The position numbers and the translations under genes were made by a program. The notes under the pieces were generated by a model. That model saw only the letters and a program-made list of their open reading frames with translations, was not told where the DNA came from and did not search any database. From Rhizobium alarense (GTDB lineage: Bacteria > Pseudomonadota > Alphaproteobacteria > Rhizobiales > Rhizobiaceae), in contig NZ_JAKGBU010000064.1 in the NCBI RefSeq assembly GCF_021555155.1, positions 1 through 32,450 on the forward strand: a DNA stretch of 32,450 bases. Reading direction: 5' to 3'. This document shows, piece after piece, positions 7,887 to 16,683 of the stretch (position 1 is the stretch's first letter; the number at the start of each line of letters is the position of its first letter).

Positions 7887-7919
7887 CTGTCATAAATGTT
7901 TCGTCAAACTGACATAAAA
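7887..7919 (+). promoter_or_regulatory. Tandem Pho boxes before pstS
   Basis: Three 7-base units spaced 11 bases apart: CTGTCAT (7887-7893), GTTTCGT (7898-7904) and CTGACAT (7909-7915), each followed by a 4-base A/T-rich spacer (AAAT, CAAA, AAAA). This is the PhoB-binding pattern CTGTCAT-N4-CTGTCAT extended to a third unit. The outer units match best. It lies about 100 bases before the pstS start. Confidence 0.85.
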
Positions 7920-8017
7920 GCAATGGCGATCGGGGTCTAGAGAAGGGCGGCCGATCAACGGCAAGCGAGCGCCCGAAGGTCGGCGCACCCACACAAGCCC
8001 ATATCGGGAGAACCCAG

Positions 8018-9043
8018 ATGAAGTCTCTTAAGCTCATTGTCGCAGCACTCGTTGCGTCGGCTGCATTCACAGGCGTCGCGGTTGCGCGCGACCAGATCCA
8101 GATCGCCGGTTCCTCGACCGTACTTCCCTACGCCTCGATCGTGGCAGAAGCCTTCGGCGAGAACACTGAATTCGCGACTCCGGTCGTTGAGTCCGGTGGT
8201 TCGGGTGCCGGCCGCAAGAAGCTCTGCGAGGGCGTTGGCGAGAACACCATCGACATCGCGAACTCCTCTTCGCGCATCAAGCAGTCGGACATCGACAACT
8301 GCGCCGCCAACGGCGTGAAGGACATCCAGGAAGTCCGCATCGGCTACGACGGCATCGTCTTCGCTTCGGACATCAACGGCCCGGAATACGCCTTCACCCC
8401 GGCTGACTGGCATTCCGCCCTGGCTGCCAAGGTTGTCAAGGACGGCCAGCTCGTCGACAACCCGTACAAGAAGTGGAATGAAATCCGCGCCGATCTGCCG
8501 GATCAGCAGATTCTCGCCTTCATCCCGGGCACCAAGCACGGTACCCGCGAAGTCTTCGACGAGAAGGTTCTCGTTGCCGGCTGCGAAGAGAACGGCACCG
8601 CTGAAGCGATCAAGGCTGCCGGCGGCGAAGAGAAGGAATGCATGGCGCTCCGCACGGACGGCGTTTCCGTCGACATCGACGGCGACTACACCGAGACGCT
8701 GGCCCGCGTCGACGCCAACAAGAACGGCATCGGCGTCTTCGGCCTGTCCTTCTACCAGAACAACACGGACAAGCTGCACGTCGCCACCATGGGCGGGATC
8801 GTTCCGTCCGTCGAGACGATCGCTTCCGGCGAGTATCCGGTTTCCCGTCCGCTGTTCTTCTACGTGAAGAACGCCCACCTGGACGTCGTTCCCGGCCTGC
8901 AGGAATATGTCGAGTTCTTCGTTTCCGACGAGATGGCCGGCCCGGATGGCCCGCTGGCTGCCTACGGCCTGGTCTCCGACCCGGAGCTGGCCAAGACGCA
9001 GGAAGCCGTCAAGGCCCGCACGCCGATGGGCGCCCTGAACTAA
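8018..9043 (+). CDS. pstS: Periplasmic phosphate-binding protein PstS
   Basis: The product has 341 residues. A Sec signal peptide (MKSLKLIVAALVASAAFTGV, cleaved after VAVA) is followed by the PstS fold: IQIAGSSTVLPYA and ESGGSGAGRKKLCEG line the phosphate site, and NSSSRIKQSDI and PGTKHGTREVF are further ligand-contact loops. It captures phosphate in the periplasm and delivers it to PstCA. It is first in the pst operon, behind tandem Pho boxes. ATG at 8018 follows GGGAGA. Codon choice is strongly biased to the preferred C-ending codons and the message ends in a strong hairpin, both consistent with much higher expression than the downstream membrane genes. Confidence 0.96.
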   Translation: MKSLKLIVAALVASAAFTGVAVARDQIQIAGSSTVLPYASIVAEAFGENTEFATPVVESGGSGAGRKKLCEGVGENTIDIANSSSRIKQSDIDNCAANGVKDIQEVRIGYDGIVFASDINGPEYAFTPADWHSALAAKVVKDGQLVDNPYKKWNEIRADLPDQQILAFIPGTKHGTREVFDEKVLVAGCEENGTAEAIKAAGGEEKECMALRTDGVSVDIDGDYTETLARVDANKNGIGVFGLSFYQNNTDKLHVATMGGIVPSVETIASGEYPVSRPLFFYVKNAHLDVVPGLQEYVEFFVSDEMAGPDGPLAAYGLVSDPELAKTQEAVKARTPMGALN

Positions 9044-9058
9044 GTCCTGGACGCAGAC

Positions 9059-9089
9059 CTGGCGGCGCAATCATTGCGCCGCCAGTTTT
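9059..9089 (+). terminator. Strong hairpin between pstS and pstC (attenuator or mRNA-stabilising)
   Basis: A perfect 12-bp stem, CTGGCGGCGCAA (9059-9070) with TTGCGCCGCCAG (9074-9085), loop TCA, is followed by TTTT. It sits 15 bases after the pstS stop and about 28 bases before the pstC start. The short T tract suggests partial termination, or 3' protection of a pstS-only message. Confidence 0.75.
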
Positions 9090-9116
9090 CAATTTCCTCC
9101 AAGGGATCTGGACAAG

Positions 9117-10577
9117 ATGAGTGTGGGCATCATTATCCTTGCCGTGGCGGTGCTGGCGGTACTCGGCTATGTTCTGGGCAGGCGCCGAGCCCTGTCTCTT
9201 GCCGCAAGCAGCGGCGAAAAGCTGCATTCTCTCCCCGGCTACTACGGCTACACGGTTGCTCTGTTCACCGCCGTGCCGGCCCTTGTCGTCCTGGTCTGCT
9301 GGCTGTTCCTGCAGCCGATGGCGATCGAGAGCCGCGTGAGCGGCATGATCCCGGACAGTGTCATCCCCGAAGGCGGCGCGCGCAGTCTGGTGATGGCCGA
9401 CGTCCGCCGCATCGCCAATGGGCTCGATGCGGTCCTTGTGCAGGGTGGCATCAGCGAGGACGAACTCGGCCAGATGCGTTCGGACTTCTCCAACGTCCGC
9501 AGCCGCCTTGCCTCGGTCGGCGTCGCGCTCGGCAGCGACGTGCCGCCGCAGGTCTTCGAGGCCGCCAAGACCTTTCGCCAGTCCGCCAAGACCGGCAACC
9601 TGCTGATGACGATCGTGGTCCTTGGCCTGGCCGTTTGTTTTGCCCCTTGGGCCTATCGCCGCATCCAGCCGGGCATGCGGGCGCGCAACATGACGGAAAG
9701 CTTCGTCAAGGCGCTGCTCCTCGGTTCGTCGCTGGTCGCCATCCTGACCACGGTGGGGATCGTCGGGTCGCTCGTCGTCGAGACCGTTCTTTTCTTCAAG
9801 ATGTATCCCGCGCAGGACTTCTTCTTCTCCACGGTCTGGAACCCGCAGTTCCGCGGCGGCTCCGACCTCGGCATCCTGCCGCTGCTCTGGGGCACCTTCT
9901 ACGTCTCGCTCATATCGTTGATCGTTGCCGTCCCGCTCGGCCTGATGATCGCGATCTACCTCTCGGAATATGCCGGCGCGACGACGCGTGGCATCGTCAA
10001 GCCGGCCATCGAAGTCCTCGCGGGCATTCCGACGATCGTTTACGGGCTGTTCGCCCTCATCACCGTCGGCCCGTTCCTGCGCGACTGGCTTGCCCAGCCC
10101 CTCGGGCTCGGCAATTCGTCCTCGTCGGTCCTGACCGCCGGCCTCGTGATGGGCATCATGATCATTCCGTTCGTCAGTTCCCTGTCGGACGATATCATCA
10201 ATGCCGTGCCCCAGGCGCTGCGTGACGGATCCTATGGACTTGGCGCGACGCATTCGGAGACCATCAGGCAGGTCGTTCTGCCGGCCGCGCTGCCGGGCAT
10301 CGTCGGCGCCGTGCTGCTGGCTGCCAGCCGCGCGATCGGCGAGACGATGATCGTGGTTCTCGGTGCCGGCGCATCGGCGAAGCTCGATATCAATCCCTTC
10401 GAGGCGATGACGACGGTCACCGTCAAGATCGTCAGCCAGTTGACGGGCGACACGGAATTCGCCAGCCCCGAAACGCTTGTCGCTTTCGCGCTCGGCCTGA
10501 CCCTGTTCGTCATAACGCTTGGGCTTAACGTGCTGGCCCTCTACATCGTCCGCAAGTACCGGGAGCAGTACGAATGA
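9117..10577 (+). CDS. pstC: Phosphate ABC transporter permease PstC (long form)
   Basis: The product has 486 residues, against about 320 for the E. coli protein. The C-terminal half is the normal permease: the GTFYVSLISLIVAVPLGLMI helix and the EAA-type loop (GLGATHSETIRQVVLPAALP) that docks on PstB. The extra N-terminal ~190 residues hold two helices (about 3-20 and 44-66), a soluble stretch of about 90 residues (ESRVSGMIPDSVIPEGGARS onwards) that would lie in the periplasm, and another helix (NLLMTIVVLGLAVCFAPWAY). This is the extended PstC type seen in alphaproteobacteria (DUF3708-like, from memory). The stop codon overlaps the pstA start (ATGA), so the two are translationally coupled. Confidence 0.95.
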   Translation: MSVGIIILAVAVLAVLGYVLGRRRALSLAASSGEKLHSLPGYYGYTVALFTAVPALVVLVCWLFLQPMAIESRVSGMIPDSVIPEGGARSLVMADVRRIANGLDAVLVQGGISEDELGQMRSDFSNVRSRLASVGVALGSDVPPQVFEAAKTFRQSAKTGNLLMTIVVLGLAVCFAPWAYRRIQPGMRARNMTESFVKALLLGSSLVAILTTVGIVGSLVVETVLFFKMYPAQDFFFSTVWNPQFRGGSDLGILPLLWGTFYVSLISLIVAVPLGLMIAIYLSEYAGATTRGIVKPAIEVLAGIPTIVYGLFALITVGPFLRDWLAQPLGLGNSSSSVLTAGLVMGIMIIPFVSSLSDDIINAVPQALRDGSYGLGATHSETIRQVVLPAALPGIVGAVLLAASRAIGETMIVVLGAGASAKLDINPFEAMTTVTVKIVSQLTGDTEFASPETLVAFALGLTLFVITLGLNVLALYIVRKYREQYE

Positions 10578-11929
10578 CCGACGTTACCGTATTCGGCAAT
10601 TCCACGACGGGTGCCCACGGGAAATCGATCCTGGCGGTCGACGCCCGGACCCGTCGCCGCAATGCCGCGGAGGCCCGCTTCCGCATGATGGGCAAAATCG
10701 CGGTTGCCATCGGCATCATAGCCCTCATCGGCCTGCTGGCGTCGATCCTGTCGAACGGCGTGTCGTCCTTCCAGCAGACCTATGTCGCGCTGAACGTTCA
10801 TCTGGATCCGGCGAGGCTCGACAAGGCCGGCAACCGCAATCCGGACGACATCGCAAAGGTCTCGACCTTCGGTTATGTGCCGCTTATCGAGAAGGCGCTC
10901 GCCGACGCCATGGCGGAAAAAGGCATCACCGTCGACGGCATGAACGCCAAGGCCGCGGCCGAGTTGATCTCCAAGGAGGCTCCCGCCGACCTGCGCCGCT
11001 ACGTGCTTGCCGATCCGTCGAAAATCGGCGAGACCGTGCCGTTCAGCCTGCTGGCGACCGGCCGCATTGACGGCTACTACAAGGGCCGCGTGACGATGGC
11101 GAGCGCGGAACTCGACCGCAATACCTCGCCCGAGCAGTTGATGCTGGCGGACAAGCTGAAGGATGCCGGTCTGCTGACGACGCGCTTCAACTGGTCGTTC
11201 TTCACCGCACCGGACGCTTCCGATACGCGACCGGAGGCCGCCGGCCTCGGCATCGCCATCATCGGGTCGGTCTATATGATGCTCATCGTGTTCGTCCTGT
11301 CCCTGCCGCTCGGTGTGGCCGCGTCGATCTACCTTGAGGAATTCGCGCCGCAGAACCGCTTCACAGACCTTATCGAGGTCAACATCGCGAACCTCGCCGC
11401 CGTTCCCTCCATCGTCTTCGGCATTCTCGGTCTCGCCGTCCTGATCAACTTTGTCGGCCTGCCGCAGTCCGCGCCGATCGTCGGCGGTCTGGTGCTGACG
11501 CTCATGACGCTGCCCACCATCATCATCGCGACGCGTGCGGCGCTGAAGGCCGTGCCGCCGTCCATACGCGACGCCGCGCTCGGGGTCGGCGCCTCCAAGA
11601 TGCAGTCCATCTTCCATCACGTTCTGCCGCTCGCCATGCCCGGCATCCTCACCGGCACGATCATCGGCCTCGCCCGCGCGCTCGGCGAGACGGCACCGCT
11701 GCTGCTGATCGGGATGGTGGCCTTCGTCCGCGAATATCCGGCCGGTCCGCCGGACGGTTTCTTCCAGCCGGCGTCGGCATTGCCGGTCCAGGTCTATAAC
11801 TGGACTCAGCGCGGCGACCCTGCTTTCGTCGAGCGGGCCTCCGGCGCCATCATCGCGCTGCTGGTCTTCCTGATCGCCATGAACCTGATCGCCATCATTC
11901 TTCGCCGCCGCTTCGAGCGCCGTTGGTAA
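10574..11929 (+). CDS. pstA: Phosphate ABC transporter permease PstA (long form)
   Basis: The product has 451 residues, well above the roughly 296 of E. coli PstA. The start overlaps the pstC stop by 4 bases. The N-terminus has one helix ([20 protein letters not shown]) and a soluble segment of about 150 residues ([20 protein letters not shown] onwards), matching the DUF3333-type extension of alphaproteobacterial PstA. The permease core follows: [40 protein letters not shown], and the PstB-docking loop ([20 protein letters not shown]). With PstC it forms the phosphate channel. Both permeases carry extra periplasmic domains that could contact each other or PstS. Confidence 0.95.
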   Translation: MTDVTVFGNSTTGAHGKSILAVDARTRRRNAAEARFRMMGKIAVAIGIIALIGLLASILSNGVSSFQQTYVALNVHLDPARLDKAGNRNPDDIAKVSTFGYVPLIEKALADAMAEKGITVDGMNAKAAAELISKEAPADLRRYVLADPSKIGETVPFSLLATGRIDGYYKGRVTMASAELDRNTSPEQLMLADKLKDAGLLTTRFNWSFFTAPDASDTRPEAAGLGIAIIGSVYMMLIVFVLSLPLGVAASIYLEEFAPQNRFTDLIEVNIANLAAVPSIVFGILGLAVLINFVGLPQSAPIVGGLVLTLMTLPTIIIATRAALKAVPPSIRDAALGVGASKMQSIFHHVLPLAMPGILTGTIIGLARALGETAPLLLIGMVAFVREYPAGPPDGFFQPASALPVQVYNWTQRGDPAFVERASGAIIALLVFLIAMNLIAIILRRRFERRW

Positions 11930-11940
11930 AAAGGAGCGCA

Positions 11941-12762
11941 ATGATGAACAATATGTCCAGTATGACAACGACGACGACGCCGACGACGAAGGTTGCCGCA
12001 ATGACTCAATCCAAGGTTTCCGCACGCGACGTGCAGGTCTATTATGGCGACAAGCACGCCATCAAGGATGTCAATATCGAGATCCGCCCGCGCTCCGTCA
12101 CGGCCTTCATCGGCCCGTCGGGCTGCGGCAAGTCGACCTTCCTGCGCTGCATCAACCGCATGAACGATACGATTGCGAGCTGCCGTGTCGAGGGCAACAT
12201 CACCATCGACAGCGAGAACATCTACGATCCCAAGGTGGACCCGGTGCAGTTGCGCGCCAAGGTCGGCATGGTGTTCCAGAAGCCAAACCCGTTCCCGAAG
12301 TCGATCTACGAAAACGTCGCCTACGGTCCGCGCATCCATGGCCTGGCGCACAAGAAGTCGGAACTCGACGACATCGTGATGTCGGCCCTTCAGAAGGCCG
12401 GCCTGTGGAACGAAGTCAAGGACCGCCTGGATTCGCCGGGCACGGGCCTCTCCGGCGGCCAGCAGCAGCGCCTCTGCATCGCCCGCGCCGTCGCCGTCAG
12501 CCCGGAAGTCATCCTGATGGACGAGCCCTGTTCGGCGCTGGACCCGATCGCGACCGCCAAGGTCGAGGAACTGATCCACGAACTTCGCGAGAATTTCACC
12601 ATCGTCATCGTGACGCACTCGATGCAGCAGGCGGCCCGCGTATCGCAACGCACCGCCATGTTCCACCTCGGTTACCTGGTCGAGGAGGACGATACGGACA
12701 AGATGTTCACCAACCCGGATGACCAGCGTACGCAGGACTACATCATGGGCCGCTTCGGCTGA
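11941..12762 (+). CDS. pstB: Phosphate ABC transporter ATPase PstB
   Basis: The product has 273 residues. ATG at 11941 has AAGGAG 4 bases before it; ATG at 11944 and a third at 12001 are alternatives, since the first 20 residues are a Thr-rich tail ([12 protein letters not shown]). Seen: Walker [11 protein letters not shown] loop [20 protein letters not shown], signature LSGGQQQR, Walker [14 protein letters not shown] and switch His IVTHSM. It powers phosphate import through PstCA. It starts 11 bases after pstA stops and is followed by phoU. Confidence 0.96.
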   Translation: MMNNMSSMTTTTTPTTKVAAMTQSKVSARDVQVYYGDKHAIKDVNIEIRPRSVTAFIGPSGCGKSTFLRCINRMNDTIASCRVEGNITIDSENIYDPKVDPVQLRAKVGMVFQKPNPFPKSIYENVAYGPRIHGLAHKKSELDDIVMSALQKAGLWNEVKDRLDSPGTGLSGGQQQRLCIARAVAVSPEVILMDEPCSALDPIATAKVEELIHELRENFTIVIVTHSMQQAARVSQRTAMFHLGYLVEEDDTDKMFTNPDDQRTQDYIMGRFG

Positions 12763-12815
12763 GTCCCGGAACCGCCTGCGCCCCCCCAATCCGTGTGCCT
12801 TTGAGGACGACACCA

Positions 12816-13538
12816 ATGTCATCGACCCATATTGTCTCGATCTATGACGAGGAACTGAAATACCTGACGCGTCGCATCTCCGAAATGGGCGGCACGGCGG
12901 AGCAGATGGTGGCGGACGCCGTCCGCGCCCTGGTGAACACCGACGCGGCGCTCGCCCAGAAGGTCATTTCGGAAGATGTGATCCTCGACCAGGCCGAGCG
13001 CCAGATCAACGAGAAGGCGATCGTGACCATCGCAAAGCGCCAGCCGGTCGCCGCCGACCTGCGCGAGATCATGGGCGTCATCCGCATCGCGGCGGAGCTG
13101 GAGCGCGTCGGCGATCTCGGCAAGAACACCGCCAAGCGCGTGATCGCCGTGCAGAGCTCGGGTATTCCCCGCACGCTGGCCCGCGGCCTCGAGCATCTGG
13201 CCGAGCTCGCGCTGACGCAGCTCAAGGAAGTGCTCGACGTCTTTGCGACGCGCTCGCCGGAGAAGGCGACGGCGATCCGCGAGCGCGACGACGAGATCGA
13301 CGCGATCTACACCTCGCTCTTCCGGGAACTCCTGACCTACATGATGGAGGATCCGCGCAACATCACCCCCTGCACCCATCTCCTGTTCTGCGCCAAGAAC
13401 ATCGAGCGCATCGGCGACCATGCGACGAACATCGCCGAGACGATCTTCTACATGGCGACCGGCGAGCAGCCGGAGGGCGAGCGCCCGAAGGACGACAACA
13501 CCACGTCCGTCGGTGCGCTCGGCGAGCAGGCTCTGTAG
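12816..13538 (+). CDS. phoU: Phosphate signalling protein PhoU
   Basis: The product has 240 residues, normal length. ATG at 12816 follows TTGAGGA. Two three-helix PhoU repeats are visible, each with the metal-binding E/D pattern: AAELERVGDLGKNTAKRV (first) and CAKNIERIGDHATNIAETIF (second). PhoU sits between PstB and PhoR, keeps PhoR in phosphatase mode when phosphate is plentiful, and limits Pst uptake. It is the fifth gene of the pst operon, 53 bases after pstB. Confidence 0.96.
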   Translation: MSSTHIVSIYDEELKYLTRRISEMGGTAEQMVADAVRALVNTDAALAQKVISEDVILDQAERQINEKAIVTIAKRQPVAADLREIMGVIRIAAELERVGDLGKNTAKRVIAVQSSGIPRTLARGLEHLAELALTQLKEVLDVFATRSPEKATAIRERDDEIDAIYTSLFRELLTYMMEDPRNITPCTHLLFCAKNIERIGDHATNIAETIFYMATGEQPEGERPKDDNTTSVGALGEQAL

Positions 13539-13637
13539 AGCACACGGCGCACCAGGCATGATCCCCCCGGGTCGTGATCGATCCGGGGCCGGAAAATTGA
13601 GCGGCCCTGAGGCGACGGAGCGTTCCGCGGATCGAAG

Positions 13638-13672
13638 GAAACGGAATCGGTCTGGAGCAATTCCGGTGGAAA
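13638..13672. repeat. Possible rhizobial intergenic repeat element
   Basis: The phoU-phoB gap (230 bases) holds GGAATCGG (13643-13650) and GCAATTCC (13657-13664), an imperfect inverted pair around TCTGGA with GGAAA-type flanks. 'GGAGCAATTCCGG.GGAAA' resembles a short palindromic repeat common between genes in rhizobia (from memory). No gene or clear promoter was recognised in the rest of the gap. Confidence 0.3.
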
Positions 13673-13768
13673 TGCGCGATGATTGGCGCCCGGACGTGCC
13701 TCTAAACGAAGAGATGGAGCGTTTCTGCCGCTTGAACGGAGGCGGACGGGCTCTAGGAGACGGTCGAG

Positions 13769-14452
13769 ATGATCCCGAAGATTGCTGTGGTCGAAGACGA
13801 AGAGGCGCTGAGCGTGCTGCTGCGCTACAATCTCGAGGCGGAAGGCTTCGAGGTGGACACGATCCTGCGCGGCGACGAGGCGGAAATCCGCCTCCAGGAA
13901 CGCCAGCCCGACCTTCTCATCCTCGACTGGATGCTGCCGGGCGTTTCCGGCATCGAACTGTGCCGGCGGCTGCGCCAGCGTCCTGAGACCGAGCGCCTGC
14001 CGATCATCATGCTGACGGCGCGCGGCGAGGAAAGCGAGCGGGTGCGCGGGCTTGCAACCGGCGCCGACGATTACGTGGTGAAGCCGTTCTCGACGCCGGA
14101 ACTGATGGCACGCGTCAAGGCGATGCTGCGCCGGGCGCGCCCGGAGGTCGTCTCGACGGTGCTGCGCTGCGGCGACATCGAACTCGACCGCGAGACGCAC
14201 CGCGTCCATCGCCGCACCCGCGAGGTCCGGCTCGGGCCGACGGAATTCCGCCTGCTCGAATTCCTCATGGTCTCGCCGGGCCGCGTCTTCTCCCGGTCGC
14301 AGCTTCTCGACGGTGTCTGGGGCCATGACATCTATGTCGACGAACGCACCGTCGACGTCCATGTCGGGAGGCTGCGCAAGGCGCTCAATTTCGCCAACAT
14401 GCAGGACGTGATCCGCACCGTGCGCGGCGCCGGCTATTCGCTGGAATCCTGA
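13769..14452 (+). CDS. phoB: Phosphate regulon response regulator PhoB
   Basis: The product has 227 residues. An N-terminal receiver domain has the acidic pocket (VVEDEE), phospho-acceptor Asp53 (LILDWMLPG), Thr83 (MLTARG) and Lys105 (VVKPFS). A C-terminal OmpR-type winged helix follows, with recognition region DERTVDVHVGRLRKAL and final hairpin RTVRGAGYSLE. Once phosphorylated by PhoR it binds Pho boxes such as those at 7887 and 30779. It closes the phosphate cluster and is followed by a strong terminator. GGAG lies about 9 bases before ATG 13769. The 230-base gap after phoU leaves room for its own promoter, though no Pho box was seen there. Confidence 0.96.
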   Translation: MIPKIAVVEDEEALSVLLRYNLEAEGFEVDTILRGDEAEIRLQERQPDLLILDWMLPGVSGIELCRRLRQRPETERLPIIMLTARGEESERVRGLATGADDYVVKPFSTPELMARVKAMLRRARPEVVSTVLRCGDIELDRETHRVHRRTREVRLGPTEFRLLEFLMVSPGRVFSRSQLLDGVWGHDIYVDERTVDVHVGRLRKALNFANMQDVIRTVRGAGYSLES

Positions 14453-14477
14453 CGGTCGTCAGTCTTGCCGTCAAAAG

Positions 14478-14505
14478 AAAACGGGCCCCGACGGGGCCCG
14501 TTTTT
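14478..14505. terminator. Bidirectional terminator between phoB and gcrA
   Basis: AAAACGGGCCCC (14478-14489) pairs with GGGGCCCGTTTT (14493-14504), loop GAC, with T runs on both strands. It lies between convergent phoB and gcrA and can end both transcripts. Confidence 0.92.
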
Positions 14506-14528
14506 CGTTGAAGGATCGGCCGGATGCC

Positions 14529-15047
14529 TCAGCGCATCCGCCGCCGCTCCGCCGAGGGCTGGTAGGCCAGCCGCTGGTGGTAGTTGCAGTAAGGCGAGTT
14601 GTCCGGCGCCTCGTTGCCGCAGAAGTGGAAGTCGTCCTTCAGCGGGTCGCCGTTCGGCCACTTGCAGGTCCGCTCGGTGAGCTGCGTCAGCTCCAGCCGG
14701 CGCGACATCGGCACGACGACATTGCTGTCGGCGCGGGTCTGCTGCTCGGGCAGGAAATCGACATCGATCTCCTCCTGCAGGAGGGTCGCGCCTGCCGGCC
14801 GTGCCACGGTCCGGGTCGCGACGCGCGCCGGGTAGTTGGCCGGCCGCGCCGTCGTCACGGGCCGCTTCGGGCGTGCCGGCGACGGCACGCCGCCGGATTT
14901 CGCCCGTCCCGGCAGGTTGAGGCGGTGGACCTTGCCGATCACCGCGTTCCGGCTGACACCGCCGAGTTGTGCCGCGATCTGGCTCGCGCTCAGGCCCTCG
15001 GCCCACAATTTCTTGAGCTTCTCGACGCGCTCGTCCGTCCAATTCAT
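14529..15047 (-). CDS. gcrA: Cell cycle regulator GcrA
   Basis: The product has 172 residues. The N-terminus (MNWTDERVEKLKKLWAEGLS, then SQIAAQLGGVSRNAVIGKVH) is the GcrA helix-turn-helix that recognises GANTC, the CcrM methylation site. A Pro/Arg/Ala-rich linker follows (about 50-90). The C-terminus (RTCKWPNGDP, then FHFCGN and YCNYHQRLAYQP) is the sigma70-binding domain. GcrA travels with RNA polymerase and activates genes with methylated GANTC in their promoters, including cell division and polarity genes. ATG at 15047 follows CGGAGA. Its upstream region, shared with argD, holds an unusual group of seven GANTC sites. Confidence 0.95.
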   Translation of the reverse strand: MNWTDERVEKLKKLWAEGLSASQIAAQLGGVSRNAVIGKVHRLNLPGRAKSGGVPSPARPKRPVTTARPANYPARVATRTVARPAGATLLQEEIDVDFLPEQQTRADSNVVVPMSRRLELTQLTERTCKWPNGDPLKDDFHFCGNEAPDNSPYCNYHQRLAYQPSAERRRMR

Positions 15048-15074
15048 GCTCTTGTCTCCGTTTCGGCGTTCGCG

Positions 15075-15297
15075 GAATCCCTCGCCGCTGTCCCGGACGG
15101 GTCCGGGACATATGAACGCGTAACACTGGTGGTGACTAGTTCCGCCGCATGCAGCCTAGCAATTGGCTGTTAACCTACTGACAGGGTGACTCTGTGACAA
15201 GAGTCGGCGGATTCCGCGCGAATCGATTTTCGGGTTTTCCCCAACTTGCTGCCCCGGTGTGACTCGGTTGCGACACTTGCGGACCGTCGCGTGAATC
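15075..15297. promoter_or_regulatory. Cluster of seven GANTC methylation sites between gcrA and argD
   Basis: GANTC begins at 15075, 15188, 15201, 15210, 15220, 15261 and 15293. Six fall within 110 bases, where chance predicts less than one. GACTC at 15188 and GAGTC at 15201 form an inverted pair. These are CcrM methylation and GcrA recognition sites and lie upstream of gcrA itself. Confidence 0.8.
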
Positions 15298-15340
15298 CTC
15301 ACGTAGCGGCAGGTTCAGGGTCCTTTCATCGCGGCGTTTG

Positions 15341-15369
15341 TTGACATCGAAGCCTGAAATGCCGATAGT
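15341..15369 (+). promoter_or_regulatory. Sigma70 promoter of argD
   Basis: TTGACA (15341-15346), a 17-base spacer, then GATAGT (15364-15369). The -35 is perfect and the -10 matches four of six. Transcription should start near 15376, leaving a leader of about 90 bases before the argD start codon. Confidence 0.7.
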
Positions 15370-15375
15370 GCCGCC

Positions 15376-15395
15376 GCCGCCCCCGGGCGGCTTTT
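15376..15395 (+). other. GC-rich hairpin with T run at the argD 5' leader
   Basis: GCCGCC (15376-15381) pairs with GGCGGC (15386-15391), loop CCCG, followed by TTTTGATTTT. It would form at the very 5' end of the predicted argD message. It could protect the 5' end or cause early termination. Confidence 0.5.
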
Positions 15396-15464
15396 GATTT
15401 TCCGGCCCTCCGAAAAGTCAAGACCCCGATGATCATATCCGCAGTCCCGTCCGGAGTTTGCGCC

Positions 15465-16652
15465 ATGGCCGAAGCCACGCCGCTGTATGACACCTATTCC
15501 CGCGCGCCCCTGCGGTTCGAGCGCGGCGAGGGAGTCTGGCTGATCGCCGAGGACGGCACGCGCTACCTCGATTTTGCGGCCGGCGTTGCCGTCAATTCGC
15601 TCGGCCATGCCCATCCGCATCTGGTCGAGGCGCTGAAGGCCCAGGCGGAGAAGGTCTGGCACCTGTCGAACCTTTATGAGGTGCCCGGCCAGGAGCGCCT
15701 CGGCCGGCGGCTGACGGAGGCGACCTTCGCGGACAAGGTGTTCTTCACCAATTCGGGTGCCGAGGCGCTGGAATGCGCCATAAAGACCGCACGGCGCTAT
15801 CACTTCGCCAAGGGGCACCCGAACAAGTTCCATATCATCACCTTCGAGGGTGCCTTCCACGGCCGCACGCTGGCGACGATCGCCGCCGGCGGGCAGGAGA
15901 AATATCTCGAAGGCTTCGGCCCGAAGGCGCCCGGCTTTTACCAGGTGCCCTTCGGCGACCTTTCCGCCGTCAAGGACGCGATCACCGACGAGACCGCGGC
16001 GATCCTGATCGAACCCGTGCAGGGGGAGGGCGGCATCCGCACGGTTCCGAACGATTTCCTGCGGGCGCTCAGGGCGCTCTGCGACGAATACGGCCTGCTC
16101 CTGGTGCTCGACGAGGTGCAGAGCGGCGTCGGACGCACCGGCAAGCTGTTCGCGCACGAGTGGGCGGGCATCACGCCGGACATCATGGCCGTCGCCAAAG
16201 GCATCGGCGGCGGTTTTCCGCTCGGCGCTTGCCTCGCCACCTCGGAAGCGGCGTCCGGCATGGTCGCCGGCACGCACGGGTCCACCTACGGCGGCAACCC
16301 GCTTGCGATGGCCGTCGGCAATGCCGTGCTCGACGTCGTGCTTGCGGATGGTTTCCTGCAGCATGTACAGGACGTGGCGCTCGTCTTCCGGCAGGGGCTC
16401 GCCTCCCTCAAGGACCGCTTCCCGGACGTGATCGACGACATTCGCGGCGAGGGCCTGATGCTCGGCATCAAGGCAAGGGGGCCGGTCGCCGGCCTGTTGG
16501 CGGCCGTCAGGGCGCAGAACCTTCTCGCCGTGCCGGCGGGAGACAACGTGCTGCGCCTGCTGCCACCGCTGGTGACGACGGCCGACGAGGCGCGTGAAGG
16601 TCTCCGGCGCATCGAGCAGGCGGCGGAGACATGCACGGTGAAGGTTGCCTGA
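15465..16652 (+). CDS. argD: Acetylornithine aminotransferase ArgD
   Basis: The product has 395 residues, normal for the family. ATG at 15465 has CGGAG 8 bases before it; an upstream ATG at 15429 lacks one and would add 12 unlikely residues. It is a PLP class III aminotransferase that converts N-acetylglutamate semialdehyde to N-acetylornithine and often serves lysine synthesis (DapC) too. Seen: [18 protein letters not shown] (PLP phosphate loop), [27 protein letters not shown] with the PLP-contacting Asp, and [15 protein letters not shown] with the Schiff-base Lys at about 245. It is followed closely by argF on the same strand (31-base gap), so the two are likely one transcript. Confidence 0.95.
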   Translation: MAEATPLYDTYSRAPLRFERGEGVWLIAEDGTRYLDFAAGVAVNSLGHAHPHLVEALKAQAEKVWHLSNLYEVPGQERLGRRLTEATFADKVFFTNSGAEALECAIKTARRYHFAKGHPNKFHIITFEGAFHGRTLATIAAGGQEKYLEGFGPKAPGFYQVPFGDLSAVKDAITDETAAILIEPVQGEGGIRTVPNDFLRALRALCDEYGLLLVLDEVQSGVGRTGKLFAHEWAGITPDIMAVAKGIGGGFPLGACLATSEAASGMVAGTHGSTYGGNPLAMAVGNAVLDVVLADGFLQHVQDVALVFRQGLASLKDRFPDVIDDIRGEGLMLGIKARGPVAGLLAAVRAQNLLAVPAGDNVLRLLPPLVTTADEAREGLRRIEQAAETCTVKVA

Positions 16653-16683
16653 GGGGTTCAGGCGGGGCATACGGGACGCATTC

